A stretch of DNA of 64,000 bases from Echinicola pacifica DSM 19836. Its GTDB lineage: Bacteria > Bacteroidota > Bacteroidia > Cytophagales > Cyclobacteriaceae. The notes under the pieces were generated by a model. It was not told the DNA's origin. It did not search any database and worked only from the letters and a program-made list of their open reading frames with translations. Location of the stretch: positions 96,491 through 160,490 of the forward strand of contig NZ_KB890739.1 in NCBI RefSeq assembly GCF_000373245.1, in the 5' to 3' direction. A program made the translations under genes and the position numbers. Positions 44,205-54,284 of the stretch are shown here, piece after piece (position 1 is the stretch's first letter; each line of letters begins with the position of its first letter).

Positions 44205-47200
44205 CGCAGTAGAATAAATACATCAGAAAGCGTCTTTTGGCGGCCATCCAGTGTGGTGTAATTAAGCTTATAAACATAATTTCCCGTAAGGGCAGGACTT
44301 GCATTGCTCATCCCGTCCCATCCTGGAGAACTTATATCATTGGTGTAAAACACCGTTTCTCCCCATTTATTCAAGACCCAAAACTCCAGCTTCTCCACCA
44401 AAATAAATTTCGGGAAGTAGAAGTCATTTAATCCATCGCCATTAGGACTGAAGGCATTTGGCATGGCTAAGTAATGGTCCGTCACCAGAACCTGCGTCTG
44501 TCGGGAGGTTTGGCAGCCATACCGATCAGTAAGATTCAATTGCACCTGGTAAGTGCCCGGACTTTGGTAGGCATGGGTCGCATTGGCTTCCGTGCTGGAG
44601 CTTCCATCCCCAAAATCCCAGAAATAAGCCACGATATCCCCGGAAGAAAGACTGGTAAACTGAATATCAAAATTCACCATATGTGAGTTGTACTCCACCA
44701 GCTGATCAGAAGTCACCTCCAGGTCAATGATAGTTTGGGGATTACTGATGGTGAAAGACGAGGATAATGAGCAACCTTGACTGTCTGTAACTACGGCGGT
44801 ATAAAGCCCTGAATCTGTCGTCTGGATGGACAATCCATCAGGAGATAGCTCACCACCAGACCAGCTAACCGAATAGGGTGGCAAGCCTCCAGAAAGGAAT
44901 AACTCTATTTTTTCGGTCACTACAGTAGGCATGCAGCTGACCTCAATTGTTCTCACCGAAGTCACTTGAATGGCCTCCGGTCGTTTGACTTCCATTTGAG
45001 CTAAAACCTGACAGCCGGAAGCATCGGTAACTTCTGCCGCGTATTGACCGGCAGGAAGGTCTTGGAGGGACTGCCCGGTAGCCCCATTAGACCAGCTGAT
45101 AGTATAGGGAGGTCTGCCTCCGGAGATCCCAAGGTTGATGGCGCCACTTTGAGGGTTATTGCAGTCCAGGGCATCGCTCACCTGAGGCTCTAAGCTGAGT
45201 AGGGCTGGCTCCACTATGGAGAACTCTTCCCGAAGGGTACATCCTCCGGCTTCCTCAATGGTGACGGAGTAGATACCTGCAGCAAGATTATTGAGCGACT
45301 CCACTTCCGGTCCATGATCCCATCGGATGGTATATCCCTGTCCTCCCTGAAGAAGGTTCAGTTGTATGCTTCCATTTTGCTCCCCAAAGCAGGAAATCTG
45401 CGTTATTTCAGGATTAATTTCAAAGGCCGGGGCATTTTCAATGATTATTTCTTCATACTTAATACAACCAATCGCATCGGTGACGCTAAGGCCATAGGTG
45501 CCTGCGGACAGGTCGGTGAACTCCGTCAGGGAGGAACCAAAATCCCAGGCTATCACGTAAGGGCCCACGCCCCCCGTAATCTCCAGCTGTAAGCTTCCAT
45601 CGTTCGCATTATAGCAGGACAGATCCGTTTTTTGATAGCCAATAACCAATTCCTCCTCCGGTTCGGTAAGGACGATAGATTCCAGGCTTATAAAACAATT
45701 ATTGCCCTTCGACACCTGTACCTCATAGCTGCCTGCGGGGAGGTTGGTGGGGTTTTGGGCGGTGCTAGGGTAGGGGCTGCCCTCCAGAAACCACTGAAAT
45801 ACAAATGGGATATTGGGATTGCCGCCTGTTGCATCAAGGGTAATCGCTCCCGTGCTTTCTCCTTTACACACCAGGCCCACTGTGCCGGCGAGGCTGAGCT
45901 CAATGGGTGGAGGAGCGGCCAGCTGGTAAGTCGCAGAAAAGCTGCAGCCATATTCATCTGTTATGGACAAGGTGTAATCTCCAGGACCTATATTATCCAA
46001 ATTCAAGGAGCTAGACTGGAAATTGTCCGGCCCCTCCCATAGCACAGTATAATTGCCACTTCCCCCGGAGGGGCTAATGGTAATCTGGCCATCCAGGCCA
46101 CCATCACAGGAGATGGCGAAGCCGGCATAATCGGATAGGTCGGCGGTCACCGTGATTTCGGGATTTATGATGAGTGTATGACTTGCGGTAGGTACTGGGC
46201 ATTCCCCCAAGCTAGGGTTTTCACTATAGATCGTGTATATAACTTCTATGGGGCTTTGGCTTGTGTTTATTAAGGTTTGGCTGGGAATAGAGCTGGTGTT
46301 TCCTGCGCTTATGAGGCCTGTGACATCACCATTGCTTGTAGCTTCCCAGGTGAAGGATCCGCCAGCGACAGAGCTGGAGAAGCGCACCTCTTCTGAGCTA
46401 TTGCCTGAGCAGATGGTTTGAGATGGGAGGTCCACGCTGAGTATAGCCGAAGGACGGACAGTCACAGAAACAGTAAATGGTGGCAATATACAATTTTGAT
46501 AAATAGGCCTTATCTCATATATCGCCTGACTGAGGCTGTTTCCGGGGTTAAGGAGGTTCTGAGTAAAAGAGGATTGCGCAATATTGCTGCTCGTGGCTCC
46601 TTCGAGATTTCCTGAGGATAGGAGCTCCCAAGTATAAGAGTACTCAGCAGAATGTCCCTGCGGAACAATATCTATGAGATCCCCATTACATATAGTCATA
46701 TCGACATCCTCAAAGGTGATACCCGGCAATACCGTAATGGTGTAAATGGCAGGCTGGAGGTCACAGACCAGCAAATTGCTATCCGTGATGATGGCGGTAT
46801 AGGTCACCTCGATGGGGGCATTGGTGAGGTTTATAAGGGTTTGAGTGGGGATGGTTGTTGTCCCTGTACCTGCAGCACCTGTCACCTCCCCAGCGGAGGA
46901 GCTCCAGGAGAGAGTGACCTCAGCGTCCGAGCTGATAGTGATGAGCTCAGAAGTTTCTCCGGAGCAGATCGTTTGATTTTCACCCGAAAATATAATTTGT
47001 GGTGCGGGCTTCACAATGACGCTTACCGTGTCCTGAGAGGAGCAGCCGGTATTCAGGTCGGTAACGAATAAGGTGTAAAGCGTGGTGCTAAGAGGTCTTA
47101 CCGTGGGGCTGCTGGTGGTGGCGTCGCTGATAGGAGAGCTGGTGCTGCTGGTCCAGCGGATTTGATAGTCTCCCTCATCGGGTAAGCTGGCTTGCAATAC

Positions 47201-49141
47201 TGACTCATCCCCAAGGCAAACTGTGCTTACTTCTCCTGCGTCTATCACTGGAGGTGGGTAATAGAAAAAGCGTATGGTTTCCGTGGTGATGCCACAGGTG
47301 GAACTGACTTCCAGGCTGATGACTTTTTCTCCAGGACTATCAAAATTTATTTCCCCTGGATCCAAGCTGGTGGAGCTGGCGATATCTGCCCCTTCAAAGG
47401 TCCATAGATAGCTGGCCTCCATCGGCGAGCAGCTTTGAACGTTGGCGGTGGGGATGAGGGTGGTGGGCTCACAGATGTTACTTATAGGATTGATGACGAC
47501 ACTTGGTTCTGCATAGACTTCGAGCTGCTCTTCGGTGGTAAATATACCACAGGAGGTACGCAGCTGAAGGTTGATCGTGTATATCCCCGGATTGGTGAAA
47601 AGCATGAAGGGATTTTCACTGTTTTGATTACTGCCATCGGTAAATTCCCAGTTGCTGGAATTGCCGCAGAAATTCCCTTGATAAGCCACCGACCAAGTAT
47701 ATACGGGGTCCTCGCCGCAGCTCGTATCCACGATGGAAGTATTGGTGAGGGCTATGGGCAAGGGACCACAACCCGCTGCTTGACTCAGTTCGAAGTCCGG
47801 CTGAGGGATTTCAGTGACACAGATAGTTTTGACTTCTTCATTAATGCCACATCGGTTTCCAGTAATGAGCCGTATCGTGTAGGTTCCGGGTTCTGAGAAA
47901 ACAGGTACAATTACATCGGAGCCGTTCAGCCATGTATTTGGGTTGTCTGGGGTAAAAGGGTTTCCGAGGTCACCAGTTTGCAGTTCCCAGCCTGTTTCCG
48001 GGGTGATTTCCCAGGTGAATTTACCCAGATCTGTACATTGGCCATTATTACTGACTTCTCCACCAAAGATCGTGGTGTTTACGATATTGACCGGGCTCTC
48101 CACGCATACAGGGTCTTCGGGAGCAGTAAATTCTGGATCGGGAATTTCGGATACATAAATAGGCGAGACCACTGCTGAGGAGGCGGAGCATGGGTTGACA
48201 GCGGTAATACTTACTGAATAGGAGTTGGGGAAGCTGCCACTATTAATCCCACAGGAAGACTCTATAAAGGTATGCGTAACCTCTAATGGGGGAGGGTGAT
48301 TATACGTTTCTTCTGGCGATCCGTCGGAATAGCTCACCACATACATGGTTCCCTCAGGGTTGTTTTCGGTACCAGTGATGGGGAATGAAAGGGTTTGGCC
48401 TCCGCACACGTTGGTATTTCCAGGGTTGGCCAGCCCCACGGCCGGATTTGAGCCCACAAACACCCCGAATTCCTTCGTGGCCGGGCAGCCATTAGGCCCA
48501 GTGACGGTATAGACTAGGTTATATACTCCCATCGCGTAGGAGTGATTAAGCTCTTCCCAGTCAGTTCCTGTAAATGAGGGACTGCCATCTCCCCAGTCCA
48601 GCGTATAGGAGGTATTGCTGTCTTTGGTTGTGGAATTATTGATAAATGTGAATTCTGAGTCCTCTGATTCACAAGTGATGATGTATTCCAGATCATCAAA
48701 GGTGGTACCGTTTTGTTCGCTAGTGAGGATTAATGATGGTGCTTGAGTAAGGGTGATTTCCTGTGTGTAAGTATCTGAGTTACCTTCCATGTCGGTCGCT
48801 GTGAGGCTTACCACAAAGGTCTCCTGGTCCACTCCTGCGCTGCCAATAAAGGTATGACTGGGATTTGGCTCTGTGGAACTATTGGCAGAATTGGAGTTCG
48901 GATCTCCAAAATTCCATAGGTAGGTTAGGTCATCACCCACCGAGGTATTCGTGAAGAGAATGGGCGCTTGGGCACATGCCACCGTTTGATCATAATCGAA
49001 GGAGGCACTTGCTGCAAACTCACTTTCGGAACCGGAGAGGAAGACGAAATGGAGTGTGTTATTTGGATTGAGAGCATAGCCAATGAGGACAGTACCAGCC
49101 ATCATCAGGAAAATAAAAAATGCTATGCGAAATTTACTCAT
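44201..49141 (-). CDS. Large PKD/SprB-repeat surface protein with T9SS type B sorting domain
   Basis: 1646 residues. A signal-anchor N-terminus is followed by several PKD-type domains (YLWNFGDPNS near 69), three PKD-like segments with TICSG cysteines, then about six SprB-type repeats between about 1010 and 1420. Each repeat has a pattern of Cys, NGS/DGS, GG-x-PY-x-x-x-W, LPAG-x-Y and GC. A last PKD (YFWDFGDGSS) precedes the C-terminal gliding-motility-associated domain (AFSPNGDGLNDFYFP, ending FILLR). It should be exported by T9SS and held at the surface, as an adhesin like SprB. It shares four bases with the PorP/SprF gene. Confidence 0.9.
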   Translation of the reverse strand: MSKFRIAFFIFLMMAGTVLIGYALNPNNTLHFVFLSGSESEFAASASFDYDQTVACAQAPILFTNTSVGDDLTYLWNFGDPNSNSANSSTEPNPSHTFIGSAGVDQETFVVSLTATDMEGNSDTYTQEITLTQAPSLILTSEQNGTTFDDLEYIITCESEDSEFTFINNSTTKDSNTSYTLDWGDGSPSFTGTDWEELNHSYAMGVYNLVYTVTGPNGCPATKEFGVFVGSNPAVGLANPGNTNVCGGQTLSFPITGTENNPEGTMYVVSYSDGSPEETYNHPPPLEVTHTFIESSCGINSGSFPNSYSVSITAVNPCSASSAVVSPIYVSEIPDPEFTAPEDPVCVESPVNIVNTTIFGGEVSNNGQCTDLGKFTWEITPETGWELQTGDLGNPFTPDNPNTWLNGSDVIVPVFSEPGTYTIRLITGNRCGINEEVKTICVTEIPQPDFELSQAAGCGPLPIALTNTSIVDTSCGEDPVYTWSVAYQGNFCGNSSNWEFTDGSNQNSENPFMLFTNPGIYTINLQLRTSCGIFTTEEQLEVYAEPSVVINPISNICEPTTLIPTANVQSCSPMEASYLWTFEGADIASSTSLDPGEINFDSPGEKVISLEVSSTCGITTETIRFFYYPPPVIDAGEVSTVCLGDESVLQASLPDEGDYQIRWTSSTSSPISDATTSSPTVRPLSTTLYTLFVTDLNTGCSSQDTVSVIVKPAPQIIFSGENQTICSGETSELITISSDAEVTLSWSSSAGEVTGAAGTGTTTIPTQTLINLTNAPIEVTYTAIITDSNLLVCDLQPAIYTITVLPGITFEDVDMTICNGDLIDIVPQGHSAEYSYTWELLSSGNLEGATSSNIAQSSFTQNLLNPGNSLSQAIYEIRPIYQNCILPPFTVSVTVRPSAILSVDLPSQTICSGNSSEEVRFSSSVAGGSFTWEATSNGDVTGLISAGNTSSIPSQTLINTSQSPIEVIYTIYSENPSLGECPVPTASHTLIINPEITVTADLSDYAGFAISCDGGLDGQITISPSGGSGNYTVLWEGPDNFQSSSLNLDNIGPGDYTLSITDEYGCSFSATYQLAAPPPIELSLAGTVGLVCKGESTGAITLDATGGNPNIPFVFQWFLEGSPYPSTAQNPTNLPAGSYEVQVSKGNNCFISLESIVLTEPEEELVIGYQKTDLSCYNANDGSLQLEITGGVGPYVIAWDFGSSLTEFTDLSAGTYGLSVTDAIGCIKYEEIIIENAPAFEINPEITQISCFGEQNGSIQLNLLQGGQGYTIRWDHGPEVESLNNLAAGIYSVTIEEAGGCTLREEFSIVEPALLSLEPQVSDALDCNNPQSGAINLGISGGRPPYTISWSNGATGQSLQDLPAGQYAAEVTDASGCQVLAQMEVKRPEAIQVTSVRTIEVSCMPTVVTEKIELFLSGGLPPYSVSWSGGELSPDGLSIQTTDSGLYTAVVTDSQGCSLSSSFTISNPQTIIDLEVTSDQLVEYNSHMVNFDIQFTSLSSGDIVAYFWDFGDGSSSTEANATHAYQSPGTYQVQLNLTDRYGCQTSRQTQVLVTDHYLAMPNAFSPNGDGLNDFYFPKFILVEKLEFWVLNKWGETVFYTNDISSPGWDGMSNASPALTGNYVYKLNYTTLDGRQKTLSDVFILLR

Positions 49142-49381
49142 AAGGAGGTGATATGGCTGAGTATTTGGTTATTATTACGATGATTAATATAGGCTTTTAT
49201 AATGAAATGAGGAATTAATCCTTGCAAAATTTATTGTGTGAATAGCATAAAATATTATTTGAATGGAATCGAATGAGTGGCGTAAAATGATAGTTGGGGA
49301 TGGAAATAAGTAATATTTGCTTAAAAAAGTAAAGCGAATGAGAGCAGCATTTCTTAAATTGAACAGCCACTAAGTATAGCT

Positions 49382-51553
49382 ATGCCATTTTTAAAATTAA
49401 GTTCAATCAAGAGTTTTCTATTAGGTCAATATTTTGCTGATGGACTAAAGATGACCTTGGGAGTATTGTCTCCAGCGGTGATTTTTAGTTTGCTGGGTGA
49501 TGTGCGAATAGGGGTGAGTATGTCTTTAGGGGCTTTCTTGGTGAGTATTGCTGACAGCACGGGGCCCATCGCCCACCGTCGTACAGGAATGCTTTCGGCC
49601 TGCTTCTTCGTGTTTTTTAGCGCCTTGGTAACTGGCCTGACCAATGTCTCCCCGTATTTTCTGGCGATTCAGATTCCAATATTTTGCTTTGTATTTGCGA
49701 TGTTTTCGGTGTACGGAGCTAGAGCCGCTTCGGTGGGAGCGGGAGCGCTGCTAGCAATGGCCATATCCATGGATCCCTTGAAAACCCAGGCAGCTTTTTG
49801 GCTGTATGCGCTGCTGGTGCTCATGGGTGGATTATGGTACACGGTGCTGAGTCTGACGCTTATGGAGATTCGCCCGTATCGTGTCGCCCAGCAGGCTTTA
49901 GGAGAGTGTGTCTTGAAGTTAGCAGACTTTATTTCTCAAAAAGCAGACTTCTACAAGGAGGGAATAAATGTGGAAGATAATTTCCGCCGGCTAGCTAGCA
50001 CCCAGATTCTAGTTCATGAGCATCAGGATACCGTCCGCGAAATGCTCTACAAAACTCGTATTAAAGTCGGGGAATCCATAAAATCTGGACAGCTATTATT
50101 GGTGATCTTCGTGGATACCGTGGATATCTTTGAGCAGGTGATGTCCACGCATTATGATTATGGACAGCTAAAGGAGCGCTTTGGAAAGTATCCTTTACTT
50201 AAGGAGTTTGGCTGGGCGATTCAGGACCTTGCTGACAAACTTAGAAGGCTGGGATATGCGCTGATCAACAACGAAAAACCCGGGAAATTTCCTCCCTCTG
50301 AGGATCAGATGGATAAATTGAAGGGTGGCATTGAGGAATTGGAAAGGCAGGGGATTAAATGCCTGATGCTTAGAAAAATCTTTGCCAATATCAGCGCTAT
50401 CAGTAGTAGGGTGGAGAATATCTATAATTATTTCTATGAGGAGAAGCTGACTTTTATCTCAGAAACCAGAGAAAATAGCCTCACCAAATTTGTTAGCAGG
50501 CAGGAGTTTTCATGGAAAATTATGCAGGATAATTTAAGCTTGGACTCCAGCGTATTTCGCCATGGAATTAGACTTGCCGTGACCTGCCTGCTGGGATTTT
50601 TTGTGTCCATGCAGATGTCTTTGGGTTCTCATAGTTATTGGGTGATCTTGACCATATTGGTCATCCTCAGGCCCGGTTATAGCCTTACCAAAAAAAGAAA
50701 TACCCAACGGATGCTAGGGACTGTGGCAGGTGGAGTGACGGGGGTGTTGATCTTGTATTTCGTGCCGGATTTTACGATACGGTTTATTTTTTTGATACTA
50801 TTTATGATTCTTGCCTATTCGTTTTTACGGACTAGGTATTTTCTGGCGGTGCTGTTCATGACGCCATTTATATTTATTGTCTATGCGCTACTGTATCCTG
50901 AGTCCGATTTCATGATTGTCCAGGAGCGAATCCTGGATACTTTCGTGGGTTCAGGATTAGCGTATCTGGCCAGTATATATTTCTTGCCCAGCTGGGAATA
51001 TGGAGGATTCCGTCAGCGCGAAATCGCCGCTGTTCAGGGCAGTTTAGCCTATTTTTCGCAGTTGGTGAGCCGGTTTGACACGGAGCCTTTTGATGAGCTT
51101 GCTTATAGACTGGCTCGCAAAAGGATGTACCTGAAATCCGCCAATCTGGCCGCTTCTTTTCAGCGGATGCTGGACGAGCCGGCAAAGCAACAGAAAAATA
51201 AGGAAGCCCTACATCAGTTTGTGGTGCTAAATCATATCCTGAATTCATATTTCTCCACCCTCTCGGCAAGTTTGTCCCGGGAGGATGTGGTGCTCTCTGC
51301 CCATGAGCAAATAGTCGCCATTAAGCGATCCAGAAATTACCTGCTGCGTGCCCTTGAGCACTTGGGAGATGATAGCGGAGAAGCATTTGATTTTTCTATA
51401 TTAGAAAATGAAGCTACCTTATTGAAGTCTGCTCAGGATGCAGAGGTAAATCTCCTTACGGAGCAATTGCAATTGATCCAAAAAACCTGCTCTGATATCG
51501 AAAAACTATGTAGAAAGCTGGGAGTACAAAATGGACAGATGGCCAATAATTAA
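49382..51553 (+). CDS. FUSC/YccS-family membrane protein
   Basis: 723 residues with two membrane blocks: one of about six helices at 25-165 and a second at about 395-540. A soluble helical region separates them, and another ends the protein. Features such as GVSMSLGAFLVSIADSTGP and TILVILRPGYSLTKKRNTQRMLGTVAGG match the FUSC/YccS fold, also related to aromatic acid efflux and FusC proteins. The second block includes the typical RPGYS motif. The substrate is unknown. Gfo/Idh/MocA follows by 15 bp. Confidence 0.85.
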   Translation: MPFLKLSSIKSFLLGQYFADGLKMTLGVLSPAVIFSLLGDVRIGVSMSLGAFLVSIADSTGPIAHRRTGMLSACFFVFFSALVTGLTNVSPYFLAIQIPIFCFVFAMFSVYGARAASVGAGALLAMAISMDPLKTQAAFWLYALLVLMGGLWYTVLSLTLMEIRPYRVAQQALGECVLKLADFISQKADFYKEGINVEDNFRRLASTQILVHEHQDTVREMLYKTRIKVGESIKSGQLLLVIFVDTVDIFEQVMSTHYDYGQLKERFGKYPLLKEFGWAIQDLADKLRRLGYALINNEKPGKFPPSEDQMDKLKGGIEELERQGIKCLMLRKIFANISAISSRVENIYNYFYEEKLTFISETRENSLTKFVSRQEFSWKIMQDNLSLDSSVFRHGIRLAVTCLLGFFVSMQMSLGSHSYWVILTILVILRPGYSLTKKRNTQRMLGTVAGGVTGVLILYFVPDFTIRFIFLILFMILAYSFLRTRYFLAVLFMTPFIFIVYALLYPESDFMIVQERILDTFVGSGLAYLASIYFLPSWEYGGFRQREIAAVQGSLAYFSQLVSRFDTEPFDELAYRLARKRMYLKSANLAASFQRMLDEPAKQQKNKEALHQFVVLNHILNSYFSTLSASLSREDVVLSAHEQIVAIKRSRNYLLRALEHLGDDSGEAFDFSILENEATLLKSAQDAEVNLLTEQLQLIQKTCSDIEKLCRKLGVQNGQMANN

Positions 51554-51568
51554 CGATAAACCCAAATA

Positions 51569-52702
51569 ATGATGAAAATGCATTGCTTTTTTTCTCCGAG
51601 TACCCACAGTTTATTATGCTGTCTTATGATTTATTTTGGGGCAACTTCCATTCTTCAAGCACAAGAAAAGAAAAGTTTCGCGGTGGTGGGGCTTTCCCAT
51701 GGACATAGCCCTTGGTTTTTTGAATGGGGAAAGACCGCAGATATGTCTTTGGCAGCTGTATATGAGCCTAATTTGGACCTGGTGGAGCACTTTCAGCAAC
51801 GCTATGAGCTACTAGATTCTGTATTCTACACTGATCTTCAGGAAATGTTGGAGCAGACTAAGCCAGATGGAATTCTAGTGTTTGGAGCGGTTAAGCACCA
51901 CCTGGAGGCCGTAGAAGCTGCCGCTCCATTGGGGATACATGTGATGGTGGAGAAGCCCCTGGCGGCGAATTTGGCGGATGCACAGAAAATGGCCGCATTG
52001 GCAGAAAAACACCATATCCAGCTCCTAGTGAATTATGAGACCTCCTGGTATGCCAGCACCTCTGCGGCCCTTCGGCGATTTGAGGAAGAGGAAGGAATGG
52101 GCCAGATCAGAAAGATGGTTTTTCATCATGGTCACGAGGGCCCAATGGAGATTGGGGTAGGGAAGGAATTTTTAGACTGGCTCACCGATCCCGTTCTCAA
52201 TGGAGGCGGTGCCCTGATGGATTTTGGCTGCTATGGGGCGAATATCATGACAAGTTTGATGCATGGAGAGCGCCCCCAATCCGTGACGGCTATTACGAGA
52301 ACCTATAAGCCGGAAGTCTATCCAAAAGTAGAAGACGAGGCCACCATCATAGTAGATTACCCTGCGGCTCAAGGTATAATCCAGGCTTCATGGAACTGGC
52401 CATATGGTCGCAAAGACATGGAAATCTATGCTCAATATGGTTATATGATTACCGAAGACGCCATTCATTATAGACTGCGCCAACATAAGGCGCCTGAACA
52501 GGAAGCTATAGCAGAGGAGGTCCGGGAAGGATTGATTCCTAATCCTTTTGAATATTTCCGCTTGGTAATAAGTAATGAATATACCCAGGAATCCTTTAGC
52601 CCCTATACCTTGGAGAATAACCTTATGGTGATGGAGATCCTTGAGGCAGCCAAACGATCTGCCAAATTGGGTCAGAAGGTGTACCTAGATAAGGAGCCTT
52701 AG
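51569..52702 (+). CDS. Gfo/Idh/MocA-family oxidoreductase, possibly exported
   Basis: 377 residues. The Rossmann start FAVVGLSHGHSPWF (about 36-49) is followed by the family motif VEKPLAANLADA (about 129-140), with K in EKP as a likely catalytic residue, and a C-terminal half with GGGALMDFGCYGAN. The N-terminal stretch to about residue 32 (LLCCLMIYFGATSILQAQ) looks like a signal peptide, which many Bacteroidota members have. It would oxidise or reduce a sugar derivative with NAD(P). The substrate is not readable. It follows the FUSC gene closely and probably shares its transcript. Confidence 0.82.
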   Translation: MMKMHCFFSPSTHSLLCCLMIYFGATSILQAQEKKSFAVVGLSHGHSPWFFEWGKTADMSLAAVYEPNLDLVEHFQQRYELLDSVFYTDLQEMLEQTKPDGILVFGAVKHHLEAVEAAAPLGIHVMVEKPLAANLADAQKMAALAEKHHIQLLVNYETSWYASTSAALRRFEEEEGMGQIRKMVFHHGHEGPMEIGVGKEFLDWLTDPVLNGGGALMDFGCYGANIMTSLMHGERPQSVTAITRTYKPEVYPKVEDEATIIVDYPAAQGIIQASWNWPYGRKDMEIYAQYGYMITEDAIHYRLRQHKAPEQEAIAEEVREGLIPNPFEYFRLVISNEYTQESFSPYTLENNLMVMEILEAAKRSAKLGQKVYLDKEP

Positions 52703-53019
52703 GTTTTCCAGAATTTTTCCCTACTAAATAACTAATAGCTTATTGGAGAGGAAATGCAGTGTTTTTTTTGTTTTCCCTTCTTTAGTTTCGATTTATTGAA
52801 GGACCATTTTTATTAGCCCAAAAAATTTTTTTGAAAAATAATATGGGAGCAAAGGGGGGAGGCGAGAATAAATAGAGTCATAGATAAAGGAGGCTACTTA
52901 TAGGCCAATGATTTTTCGCTTTTAAGAAGATAAGCGTACGTCCCACAGGAAGCATGGTACTGTTTGGCAAGCAGGTCTTACTGATTCTATTCGCTGGAAG
53001 TTTAAGCTTGATTTTGTAT
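52703..53019. other. Intergenic region upstream of the FecR gene
   Basis: 317 bp, AT-rich, with runs of A and T near 52760-52845. An ECF sigma gene usually sits here in FecR-SusC-SusD loci, but no such frame or remnant was found. It should hold the promoter of the FecR gene. Confidence 0.4.
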
Positions 53020-54033
53020 ATGGGAAATAAAGAAGAGCTGCTTTTTAAGATCCTAGCCGGTGAGGCGAGCGAGGAGGAAATCCATGCCTGTGAGGAATGG
53101 CGTAAAGAAGCTGTGGAAAACGAACAGGAATTTCTACTTTTTGAGAGGTTATGGAAAAGCTCCACGGTTCAGCACAGGCCGGTGAAGGAAAAGGTTTGGC
53201 AGTCTATTTATTCAGAGATAAGTCCACTTCCTAGCAAGGCAAAGTTGGAAGTAAATGATTCTCGTCACGTATGGTGGAAGGCGATTGCTGCTGTATTTGT
53301 GGTGGTGATCATCGCGGGGGCCTTACTCCTAAAGCCCGGTCCAAGTGCAGTGCTTAAGACTCCCGAGGCAGAAGCCATAGTATGGGAGTCGAAAAGCACC
53401 AGTGCAGGCCAAAAACTAACCTTATCTCTTCCTGATGGCAGCTTGGTGAAATTAAATTCCCGCTCCCAGCTGCGGTACCAACGGGGATTTAAGTCGGGAA
53501 GCCGCGAAGTTTTTTTGGATGGCGAGGCTTTTTTTAATGTCAAGTCAGACACCCTACATCCATTTACGGTGAATGCAGGAGGCTTAAGGACAAGGGTTCT
53601 CGGCACCTCCTTCAATGTAAACAGTTTTAGCGGGGCTCAGCAGAGCTCAGTGGCAGTGGTGACTGGTTTGGTGGAGGTTCAGACCAACTATAATTCGGCA
53701 CTTATTAAGTTACATCCTTCGGAAATGGCTGTGTTACAAGTTGATTCAAGCCTGGTCAAGACCTCCTATGACGCCGATATAGTTATAGGCTGGAAGGAGG
53801 GACGTTTGGGATTTGAGCGGGCGGATTTTGATGAGGTGATTAGAGAATTATCAGATTGGTATGGGGTTCATTTTGTTTTGGACGCTTACCGCATTAATAA
53901 GCAGCGATATACGGGTTCTTATGTAGATGAGCCTTTGGACAGGGTATTGGAAGGCATGGCTTTTACCTTTCAGTTTGATTATTCGATTAGGGCAGATACA
54001 GTGTTTTTGTCAGCAGTAAAGAAACCATTCTAA
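53020..54033 (+). CDS. FecR-family anti-sigma factor
   Basis: 337 residues from the ATG at 53020 (an upstream ATG at 52954 adds 22 residues with no family match). The N-terminal cytoplasmic anti-sigma domain has EELLFKILAGEASEEE. One membrane helix lies near 86-105 (AIAAVFVVVIIAGALLL). The periplasmic FecR domain (WESKSTSAGQKLTLSLPDGS) and C-terminal DUF4974 (FDEVIRELSDWYGVHF) follow. It should relay substrate binding at the SusC receptor to an ECF sigma factor. The sigma gene is not upstream as usual but lies after susD. Confidence 0.92.
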   Translation: MGNKEELLFKILAGEASEEEIHACEEWRKEAVENEQEFLLFERLWKSSTVQHRPVKEKVWQSIYSEISPLPSKAKLEVNDSRHVWWKAIAAVFVVVIIAGALLLKPGPSAVLKTPEAEAIVWESKSTSAGQKLTLSLPDGSLVKLNSRSQLRYQRGFKSGSREVFLDGEAFFNVKSDTLHPFTVNAGGLRTRVLGTSFNVNSFSGAQQSSVAVVTGLVEVQTNYNSALIKLHPSEMAVLQVDSSLVKTSYDADIVIGWKEGRLGFERADFDEVIRELSDWYGVHFVLDAYRINKQRYTGSYVDEPLDRVLEGMAFTFQFDYSIRADTVFLSAVKKPF

Positions 54034-54284
54034 TGGAATTAATAGTGAGTTTTTCTATTCGATTTGAAGATAGTGGCTAGGGAATGCACCAGGCAGTTAG
54101 GCGTGCAGTCTGGATTCATGAAGGATAAAAATTAGACTTTTTATAGTCTTAAAGCAGCTTATTTATTGGAGAATAAGCGAGGATTCCCCCTCAATTCTGA
54201 GGTCAAATTTTGGTCGAGGCGACATCAGAATTTAAGGGGGAGAGATTTAGTTACAGGTATTTAAAACCCAAAACAATCAAAATT

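Noticed and set aside
44237..48178. Many plus-strand open frames opposite the large PKD/SprB gene
   Set aside because: All are antisense to one continuous 1646-codon gene with clear domains; none carries a recognisable motif.
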